Assembly (NCBI GenBank): GCA_009176605.1
Contig: SEYY01000858.1
Location: 12,501 to 35,000, forward strand
Length of the DNA: 22,500 bases
From: Armadillidium nasatum
Taxonomy: Eukaryota > Arthropoda > Malacostraca > Isopoda > Armadillidiidae
Direction of reading: 5' to 3'
The position numbers were made by a program, and so were the translations under genes. The notes below the pieces were generated by a model, which saw only the letters and a program-made list of their open reading frames with translations, ran no database searches and was not told the DNA's origin. Below, piece by piece: positions 14,572 to 22,500 of the stretch (position 1 is its first letter; the number at the start of each line of letters is the position of its first letter).

Positions 14572-14613
14572 CTGAGGACGGACCGCGTTAAGGTTTGAAA
14601 CGTTCACACTGTA
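14572..14613 (+). other. Hammerhead-like motif in the right Penelope-like copy
   Basis: CTGAGGA (14572-14578) fits the CUGANGA core. It is followed by CGGACC/GGTTTG, which can form a six-pair stem II with two G-U wobbles, although its last G is also the first base of GAAAC (14597-14601). A weak A-U, C-G, G-U stem III and a GUA (14611-14613) come next. Hammerhead motifs are known in Penelope-like elements. Stem I is not convincing here, so it may be decayed or inactive. Confidence 0.4.
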
Positions 14614-14695
14614 ATAAATGATATGTGGAAACCCTTGGTGTTGGCTTTAACCTTTCTGATTAGATTGAAGTTCACAAGGAACGAAGCTATCTCAT

Positions 14696-15261
<566 letters not shown>

Positions 15262-15380
15262 TTGGACATCGGGATTTTCAGGGATCCCGATCCTTCGAAA
15301 TTAAAATTTTCACATCGAGATCGAAATCGGAATCGGGACTAACATTTAGGGATCCTGCGGGATCAGGGTCGGGATTGTAA
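15262..15380 (+). repeat. Degenerate GGGATC/AATCGG hexamer array
   Basis: Repeated GGGATC, CGGGAT and GAATCGG words (GGGATCCCGATCC, GATCGAAATCGGAATCGGG, GGGATCAGGGTCGGGAT), partly self-complementary, running up to the longest (TA)n tract. It shares the GGAT core with 1-128 and 4832-5040. Confidence 0.75.
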
Positions 15381-15394
15381 ATCCCGTACGATCA

Positions 15395-15822
<428 letters not shown>

Positions 15823-15875
15823 TAAAGTGAAGCTAACAACAAAAAATAAACCAATAATGATGAAAATAGTAGTTA

Positions 15876-15876
15876 C

Positions 15877-15955
<79 letters not shown>

Positions 15956-16010
15956 TAATAATTATTATTATATATTATTATTATTATTATTATTATTATA
16001 TTATTATATA
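15876..16010. repeat. (AAT)n followed by (ATT)n, palindromic
   Basis: (AAT) runs to about 15959, then switches to (ATT) up to about 16010, so the two halves can pair as one long hairpin. A (TATC)-like patch follows at 16011-16039. Confidence 0.9.
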
Positions 16011-16040
16011 TAAATATCTATATCTATATCTATCTATATC

Positions 16041-16320
16041 CTCTCCCAGGAAGGGTTTTCACCCTGTCAGTGGAACCAGCATCTTTCCCCATCTGCTTGA
16101 AGAAGTTCTCCCAGAGCCCTCCAAAAGATCAAGTTCTTCGGCTCGCCGGTCCCCATGCCGGTCCATGAGTCCTATCCAGACTCTTCAGGTAGGGTTTTCA
16201 CCCTTTCAGTAGGACCAGCATCGTTCTCAAACCAACCTCCAAACACTCTCTCCCAGGGGTCTTCAAAAGATTGCGCTTCTCCGAGCAATGGTTCCCAATG
16301 CTGGTTCTGGAGTAGTTACA
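16041..16320 (+). repeat. Two tandem copies of a 139-bp unit
   Basis: AGGGTTTTCACCCT(G/T)TCAGT at 16052 recurs at 16191, and TCTCCCAG, TTCAAAAGAT, TTCTTCGG/CTTCTCCG and CCCAATGC/CCCATGC words recur in the same order. Period 139 bp, roughly 70-75% identity by eye. The unit is GC-richer than the surroundings. Whether it is a satellite or part of a dispersed element is unknown. Confidence 0.8.
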
Positions 16321-16765
16321 AGCCGTTGACAGAGTAATCACAAGGCCGGATGGCTAGTCCTGTCGTCCTTGCATTTATTTCTCTTCACATGATCCGATCC
16401 TGTCGTTGATTTTCAAACTCTTGTTTTTAAATTTCAAATTCTTAATGTTAAAGTTTAATTTTTCATTAAAAGCCGAAAGTCCATTATCTTGAAAGATTTG
16501 TTGCTCCTCTATAGATTTTGAGATATAATTTTATCGAAACTTATTTAATTTATTTTTTTAATGCAAAAATATTTTCAAAAATTCTAATTTTAAAATAAAT
16601 TTTAGCTATTAGTTTTTCAAATTTTGTTCAATACTATCTGAATGCATAAACCTTCTCTCTTCTTTCCTCTCCTCAATCTTCTTTCTGATTCTTCTCGCTT
16701 TTCTTTTCCCATCTATCTTTAGGCACATCTACTCTCGACGAAGGCCGAATCATATAACAGAATCA
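16321..16765. other. Unassigned sequence
   Basis: The first 90 bp continue the GC-richer block (CAAGGCCGGATGGCTAGTCC), probably part of the same repeat. The rest is AT-rich and then CT-rich, with nothing coding recognised. Confidence 0.45.
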
Positions 16766-16773
16766 ATTATTAT

Positions 16774-16850
<77 letters not shown>

Positions 16851-16921
16851 TAATAATAACAAGCACATAAGCGTATCCCGTAGGGCTACGCATATGAGCT
16901 TGTTATTATTATTATTATTAT
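16766..16921. repeat. (AAT)n-hairpin-(ATT)n palindromic element
   Basis: (AAT)n up to 16859, then the arm 16856-16875 (AATAACAAGCACATAAGCGTA region), an 11-nt loop TCCCGTAGGGC, the complementary arm 16887-16906 (TACGCATATGAGCTTGTTAT), then (ATT)n. The arms pair with about two mismatches. Confidence 0.85.
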
Positions 16922-17050
16922 TTATTTAAAGAAATTTAATAATATTATTTTTAAAATATTTGGTGAAGCAACATATCTTTCGATACAATATACTTTCGGC
17001 ATTTAAATTGAAAATATATAAGTAATTTAATTTTATTTAAAGAAATTTAA

Positions 17051-17248
<198 letters not shown>

Positions 17249-17250
17249 AT

Positions 17251-17395
17251 AGTGAAAATAGAAACTTTTATGAGATTCCTTCTCTGGGGTCGAACCACCG
17301 CCTGTTGCGACTGAGAACGACAAAAAGTCGATGCTCTACCGCTGAGCTATCCACGAACCAAAAAGTTTGTTTCAAGAAACAATTTCAAGCATACG
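17251..17395 (-). mobile_element. tRNA-derived SINE-like unit, copy 1
   Basis: On the - strand an A box TAGCTCAGCGG (17349-17339) and a B box GGTTCGACCCC (17296-17286) stand about 42 nt apart, as in tRNA genes and tRNA-derived SINE heads. GCTC/GAGC can form the D stem, but the acceptor ends do not pair and the T stem is poor, so it is not a working tRNA. Matches 17501-17645 almost base for base. Confidence 0.72.
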
Positions 17396-17500
17396 AGCTC
17401 CCGTCAAGGATTAGGTTTTCCCCCTGTTGTTCCCTCTATCGTTCCATTTTAAGATATTATTTAATTACAATGCTATAAACGCATCGGTAAATATGTATAA

Positions 17501-17645
17501 AGTGAAAATAGAAACTTTTATGGGATTCCTTCTCTGGGGTCGAATAACCGCCTGTTGCGATTGAGAACGACAAAAACTCGATGCTCTACCGCTGAGCTAT
17601 CCACGAACCAAAAAGTTCGTTTCAAGAAACAGTTTCAAGCATAAG
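17501..17645 (-). mobile_element. tRNA-derived SINE-like unit, copy 2
   Basis: Offset exactly 250 bp from copy 1, same orientation, about 12 differences in 145 bp. The A box is intact (17599-17589). The B box is damaged (TATTCGACCCC, 17546-17536), so Pol III promotion is unlikely. Confidence 0.72.
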
Positions 17646-17695
17646 AATGTGACTTGGACTTTTTCAATGAGATTTTTTTAAATATTTTATTTCCA
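17646..17695 (+). repeat. Direct repeat left of LINE-A copy 2
   Basis: GAATGTGACTTGGACTTTTT and GAGATTTTTTTAAATATTTT here resemble 20000-20049 (about 80% over 50 bp by eye). Confidence 0.55.
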
Positions 17696-17739
17696 ATCCC
17701 GTGGAATCTTATTGTTTCTGTGGGAAGAGTCCCTCGGAG

Positions 17740-19560
17740 TGTACAAAACGCATTACCAAGATGATTCTCTCTGGCATGGAGGCGTACATTCCATTTCCTT
17801 TCTCTTCTCCTAAACCTAACAAACCTTGGTTTAACTCTGCTCGTTCTCGAGCTTTCCGCCTCAGGGATGCAATAATGTTTCTGATTCCTCTCCTTCACAT
17901 TCTTTCCGGCATTTTGCAAAAAAAAAATGTCAACTCTAACTTTGCTTCTTCCTCTTTCCCTCCTTTAGTATCTTCAGACGGCACAACTGCTGTTTTACCT
18001 TCTTCTAAAGCTGAACTCTTTGCTCAAACATTTGTCTCTAATTCAACTTCTGCCGATTCCGGAGCTATACCTCTTCCTTCAACCCCTCCAACTCATTTAT
18101 ACCTAAAATTAGAATTTCTTCTAAAGACGTAATTTCTGCTTCCTCTGAGCTTAACAGTAAGAAGGCGAATGGTCCCAATTATATGGTTCTCAAAACTTGT
18201 GCTTCCGAGCTTGCACCCTGCCTTGGTAAACTATTTCGTCTTTGTCTTTCTACTTCAACCTTCCCTTCATGTTGGAAACGTGCGTCATTCAACCTGTGCT
18301 GAAGAAGGTGGACCCTCTCAACCCTCTAACTACCGTCCCATTTCTTTGACCTCTGTTCTTTCTAAAGTTTCCGAATCTATCCTTAACACGAAGATTTGGA
18401 TACATCTCAATTCTTCTAATCTTATCTCTGATCGCCAGTATGGCTTTCGTAAGAAAAACTCTACTGGTGATCTTCTTTCTCTTCTCTCTGACTCTTGGTC
18501 CTCCGCTCTTCGGCATTTCGGTGAATCCTTTGCTATCGCGCTAGACATATCGAAAGCATTCGATAGAGTCTGGCACAAAGCTTTGATTTCCAAACCTCCC
18601 TCTATCTTTATCTATCATTCTCTCTGTGGTCTTCTCTCTAATTTCCTTTCCGGTCGTTCTATAGCAGCTGTTGTAAACCGCCACCGTTCTTCCTTTAAAT
18701 ATATTAATATTGGTGTTCCTCAGGGTTTTGTCCTATCCTCAATACTTTTTTTGCGCTTTTCATTAATGACCTTCTCTATTACCTCATCTCCTATCCACTC
18801 CTATACTGATGACTCCACTCTTCATTACTCCTTCCAATTTGATAGACGTCCCTCCCAGCAACAGTTTATAGACTAGAGAAGGGTTGCCTTGAAGCAACTA
18901 ACATGTGATCTTCCACGTATTTCTAATTGGGGCAGAGAAAACATGGTTGTTTTCAATGCCTCAAAAACTCAGTTCCTTCATCTCTCCACTCGACACAATC
19001 TTCCACACAACTATGAAATCTTCTTCTAAAACACACAACTCAAACCTTCTTCTGTTCTTAATATTCTCGGAGTACAAATCTCTCGTGATCTTTCTTGGAA
19101 AGATCACATTACTTCTCTTTCTAAACAAACTTCTAGAGGTTGGGTGTTCTGAGGGCCTTCAGAATTACTTCACGCCACCCCAGTTGCTTTCTCTCTGTAG
19201 GTGTTGTTCGACCCTGTATGGAGTATGATTCATACATCTGGGGTGGTTCCACTCATACAGCTCTCCTTGAGAAGGTGAAGTCTAGGGCTTTTCGTCTCAT
19301 CAACTCTCCTACTCTTATTAACTCTCTCCAATCTCTTTCTGCCCGTCGAATTGTTGTGTCACTCTTTCTTTACTATCGCTATTACAACGGACACTGCTCT
19401 TCTGAACACAGTTGCATTCTTTCACTGTCCAACTCTCAGACCCCAGACTTATCTTACATATACTCTACTTGTAAAGCCAGAAACAAACTCCCTTTATCTG
19501 TTTTCTCAACTTTTTTCCTTTGACTTGCATACTTTCAAACGCCGTGTATCTGGACATGTT
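17740..19560 (+). pseudogene. LINE-A reverse transcriptase ORF of copy 2, broken
   Basis: Linker ITKMILSGMEAYIP, KPWFNSARSRAFRLRDA, then SDGTTAVLPSSKAELFAQTF. A frameshift near 18110 is followed by SSELNSKKANGPN, CASELAPCLGKLF and a 1-base loss near 18285. Then [40 protein letters not shown], the catalytic Asp in ALDISKAFDRVWHKAL (GAC 18544-18546), and GVPQGFVLSS. Two mutually compensating frameshifts lie between about 18748 and 18777. The second catalytic box reads YTDD instead of YADD (18802-18813). A TAG at 18874-18876 breaks the ORF. The C-terminal part (NILGVQISRDLSWKDHITSL, PCMEYDSYIWGGSTHTALLE, SRAFRLIN, YYRYYNGHCSSE, then FKRRVSGHVG) is spread over several frames. Non-functional. Confidence 0.92.
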
Positions 19561-19613
19561 GGCCTCCTTCGGTCAAGATAGGATTTTTCCCAACTCCGGT
19601 GGCCTTTGATAGG

Positions 19614-19896
<283 letters not shown>

Positions 19897-19999
19897 TTCC
19901 TGAGATAGTTTTGAGAAGCCCTTATGGATTGTGATTTATTTATTATTTATATTGTTATAAAACTGCAGCGATACTCTTACAGTCATTGACCTCATAACT

Positions 20000-20049
20000 G
20001 AATGTGAATTTGATTTTTTCACTGAGATTTTTTTTATATTTTATTTCTA
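20000..20049 (+). repeat. Direct repeat right of LINE-A copy 2
   Basis: Partner of 17646-17695. Confidence 0.55.
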
Positions 20050-20174
20050 TTCTTTGAAGATTTTCATTTATTAATTATTGATTAAGTGCATGTTTAAGTC
20101 GTAGTTTCACTTTGGATAAATCCCATTCTATTGTAAAGCTGACAGTTTCTCGTCTTATCACTATGTTGTTGTTA

Positions 20175-20250
<76 letters not shown>
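20175..20250. repeat. (ATT)n microsatellite
   Basis: About 25 uninterrupted ATT units. It gives false poly-Leu and poly-Asn open frames. Confidence 0.97.
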
Positions 20251-20409
20251 CAAATTTTATCAAAGTTTTTTCTCACTGGCAACAAGAAATCTATTCTCCA
20301 AGATATAACCTGAGAATTTTATTATTATTATTTTTTTAGTAGCCACTATAAATGTGATAATATTAACTTCATTTTTTAAAATTAAAATTACTGGTGTTAA
20401 TTTTTAATA

Positions 20410-20452
20410 ATGGGGACTCTTACTTTTGGTGTTTTGAGCTTATTATTGTTAG
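20410..20452 (+). CDS. Candidate first coding exon with signal peptide
   Basis: ATG in a fair context (AATAATGG) opens MGTLTFGVLSLLLL, a short hydrophobic stretch like the start of a secretory signal peptide. It is followed directly by AG/GTAAGTAA, a near-perfect 5' splice donor (GT 20453-20454, phase 1). No downstream exon was recognised in 20459-21300, and the gene cannot be named. A chance ATG plus donor cannot be excluded. Confidence 0.35.
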
Positions 20453-20458
20453 GTAAGT

Positions 20459-21096
20459 AATTGTCATATGATTTCCTTAAAGCTTCAAAACATTTATATT
20501 TTAACTTTGTGATGCTAATTTTTTTTAAGTGAATGATTTTTATTAACGAAAATGATTAAAAATTGTTTCGTACGTTGACTGTAACTACCAATACATAAAT
20601 GTACTGACAAAAATAGTTCATGCTTTGAAACCTAAAAACCATTAACTAAAAAGACAACTTCTGGTAACTGACGCATATATCCTTGTTGCAAGATGTTCGG
20701 ATAGAGGAATAACCGATGTAGGGAGAGGCGTCTAAAATTATTAAAAGGTTAAAGTATCCCAAACACTTTTAATTAAAGAATTTGTAAAAGATCCCTACGG
20801 TTTTTTTACAGTAACAAGTAACGTAGCCAAGTTATAAATCATTACCGTTAGTATCATTGTTTTATAACTTAAATTAATTCAAATTAAATGGCAATTGGGA
20901 CATAGCCCTAAATCAACAATATAATTTGTTGACATCTTAAATTATCGAATATTGAAGGAAAAGTAATGCCAATTATGCTCTTCGATTTCCTAAACATATC
21001 AACGATTTGGCCAAATCTGAAATTCTCGTGTCTCTAACCTTGTAAACTTAAGTAAAAGAACGCTATATGTCATAAGTTTGATTCTTTTATTTTATC
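20459..21096. other. AT-rich sequence, nothing recognised
   Basis: Would be intron if the exon at 20410 is real. No coding sequence or known repeat was seen on either strand. Confidence 0.5.

Positions 21097-21169
<73 letters not shown>
21097..21169. repeat. (ATT)n microsatellite
   Basis: About 24 uninterrupted ATT units. Confidence 0.97.
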
Positions 21170-21170
<1 letters not shown>

Positions 21171-21217
21171 CACTAAGAATTACTAACTTACAGAAACTTA
21201 ACAATTTTTACCTCACT

Positions 21218-21310
21218 CAAGCCAATGTAACCAAACGTATCCCTACCTAGCAACCTAACCTAACCAAACGTATTCCTTCCTACCAAAATAACCTAACTAA
21301 ACGTATCTTA
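21218..21310 (+). repeat. Short minisatellite with telomere-like CCTAA words
   Basis: AAC(C/T)AAACGTAT(C/T)CC-like words occur three times with AACCTAACCTAACC between them. LINE-B starts at its right edge. Confidence 0.75.
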
Positions 21311-22500
21311 TCCTTCTAACTATCGACCTATAGCTCTCACTTGTGTTCTGTCTAATATTTTTGAAACTCCCCCCCCCCTTCCCCTAACTCTCATTTCTTG
21401 GATCATTTGGAGTCTCATTCTCTTCTCTCTGATCACCAGTATAGCTTTCGACGCTCGAGGTCAACTGGTGACATACTTTCCTATCTTAATGATTTATGGT
21501 CTTTTGCCCTTAGGGATTTCGGGGAGTCTTATGTGATAGCGCTTGACATATTGAAGGCTTTTGACCGGGTATCGCATTCGTCGCTGCTCTCCAATCTCCC
21601 TTTCTTTGGATTTCCTCCATCCCTTTGCTTACTCTTGTCTGGTTTTCTCTCAGATCATTCCATTTCGGCCCTTGTAGATGGAGCGACCTCTTCCTCCTTT
21701 TCTGTCAACTGTGGTTTTCCTCAGGGTTCTGTTTTATCTCCTACATTATTCCTACTTTTCATTAACGATCTTCTCAATTGCACTTCTAACTCTGTTCACT
21801 CTTATGCTGATGACTCAACTCTACATTCTTCTACTCATTTCAAATCCGATCCCTCTTTTGCTTCTAGAGTTGCTTCTCGTCTTCAACTTTCCAATTCTAT
21901 TCTTGACAATCTGGATGGGATTTCCCGGTGGGATCATAGCAACCTTGTGAAATTCAACTCTTTAAAAACTCAACTTCTTCACATCACCCTTTCAAAAAAT
22001 ACCTCCCAACTTTCCTATCCTCTTCGATGGCTCTCCCATCTTGCCTGTAAATAACATTAAAATTCTTTGTGTAAACATAAACAGTTAACTGTCTTGAAAA
22101 CCACACATCACAATGGTTACTAAAGCGGGCTCTAAGAAGCTAGGAGTTCTGTTCAGGTTGCGAGAATTTTTTTTTTTCTGAGCAGTTACTCCAAATATGT
22201 CTTTATTCGCCCCTTGTATGGAGTACTATTCTCACATTTGGGGGGCTCCGGCTCCTCCTCTCTTCTGGATGGGGTTGATTCTAAAGCTAAAAGATTAATA
22301 CATTGTCCCCTACTTTCAAACTCTCTTGACCTCCTATCTTTGCCACGTGACGTTGGCCCACTATTTCTTTTCTATAGGTATTACAATGACAGGTGCTCGA
22401 GGGAATTGGTCTCTCGCATTCCTCCACCGTTGGTTGCGTCGTCCTCGTTGCACAAAGGGTGCTCTAATTTCGTGCGAATTTTAGGTGAATGTAGGAAACC
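21311..22500 (+). mobile_element. LINE-B, a second Jockey/CR1-like non-LTR family, 5'-truncated and continuing past the window
   Basis: Begins abruptly in RT motif SNYRPIALTCVLSNIFE and runs through RT and the C-terminal region off the right end. Residue choice differs from LINE-A throughout (for example HQYSFRRSRSTGDILSYLND versus HQYGFRKKxSSGDLLSLLSD), so it is a sister family rather than another copy. Confidence 0.9.
21311..22500 (+). pseudogene. LINE-B reverse transcriptase ORF, broken, partial
   Basis: After a C9 run (21369-21377) that shifts the frame, one long open part (about 21398-22054) contains HLESHSLLSDHQYSFRRSRS, ALDILKAFDRV with the first catalytic Asp, GFPQGSVLSPTLFLLFINDL, YADD (with DDSTLHS), ISRWDHSNLVKFNSLKTQ and a stop at 22052. 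ALDILKAFD and GFPQG are slightly off consensus (usually DxSKAFD and GVPQG). Further frames continue with GSKKLGVLFRL, SEQLLQ, MEYYSHIWG-like sequence, FYRYYNDRCSRELVSRIPPP and CSNFVRI to the window end, with indels near 22060-22180 and 22215-22260. RT core residues remain, but the ORF is disrupted. Confidence 0.9.

Larger units (their letters stand above)
14295..14661 (+). mobile_element. Penelope-like retroelement, 3' part (right copy)
   Basis: Inverted duplicate of 13708-14071, more severely 5'-truncated (it starts at IYLFKC of the endonuclease domain). Beyond 14661 a 37-bp segment without a counterpart in the left copy (starting about AGATTGAAGTTCACAAGGAA) leads to the next (TA)n. Confidence 0.9.

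Noticed and set aside
15876-16921. A CRISPR-like array of regularly spaced repeats
   Set aside because: The repeats are trinucleotide microsatellites and a two-copy 139-bp tandem. There is no uniform repeat-spacer pattern, and the DNA is clearly eukaryotic.
17273-17360. A functional tRNA gene on the minus strand
   Set aside because: A and B boxes and a D stem are present, but the acceptor stem does not pair, the T stem breaks after three pairs, and the anticodon arm plus variable region is too long. It is repeated 250 bp away with a broken B box, so a tRNA-derived repeat fits better.
20075-20339. Poly-Asn and poly-Leu open frames over the (ATT)n array
   Set aside because: Trinucleotide repeat translation artefact. 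Flanks show no conserved protein.

Overview
This is eukaryotic, very repeat-rich DNA, most likely from an arthropod and plausibly a decapod crustacean. The clues are a spliced animal gene, interstitial CCTAA/TTAGG-like patches (the arthropod telomere unit), mariner, hAT, Penelope-like and Jockey/CR1-like transposons, and an extreme load of simple repeats. Twenty (TA)n tracts, each at least about 100 bp and the longest about 425 bp, make up roughly 3.3 kb (about 15%) of the window, with further (AAT)n/(ATT)n arrays. (TA)n is open in every frame on both strands (Ile-Tyr repeats), so most long ORFs here are artefacts of it.

One probably functional host gene is visible: the 3' end of an alpha-L-fucosidase gene (GH29) on the + strand. 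Its last three coding exons are 4515-4677, 7894-8035 and 8372-8518. All three are open, their phases match, and they end in a stop codon overlapping an AATAAA. The 3.2-kb intron between the first two exons holds four (TA)n tracts, a degenerate hexamer array, a 1.7-kb sense LINE and a scrap of a second LINE. All three splice acceptors lie at or within about 10 nt of the edge of a (TA)n tract. The end of the last exon is duplicated beyond the next (TA)n. A short candidate signal-peptide first exon lies at 20410-20452.

The rest is mobile-element debris. 1-3850: a hexamer array, a fossil LINE scrap, and a 934-bp mariner with perfect 28-bp TIRs and TA target duplications, internally deleted. 3850-4360: an antisense LINE-A piece. 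9444-10715: two different hAT C-terminal pseudogenes (- strand). 11081-13050: an intron-retaining pseudogene of an uncharacterised arthropod protein family. 13708-14661: two Penelope-like (GIY-YIG) copies head to head as a 364-bp inverted repeat, each with a hammerhead-like motif. 15260-17650: simple repeats, a palindrome, a 139-bp tandem repeat and two tRNA-derived SINE-like units. 17700-19637: a second long LINE-A copy. 21311-end: a different LINE (LINE-B) running off the window.

The most unusual pattern is how often (TA)n tracts coincide with boundaries: retroelement 3' ends, fragment breakpoints and splice junctions. Two LINE-A copies end in a 3' hairpin followed directly by (TA)n, so retrotransposition may seed the tracts, which then expand and act as recombination joints. 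All family assignments come from reading translations by eye, without database searches.
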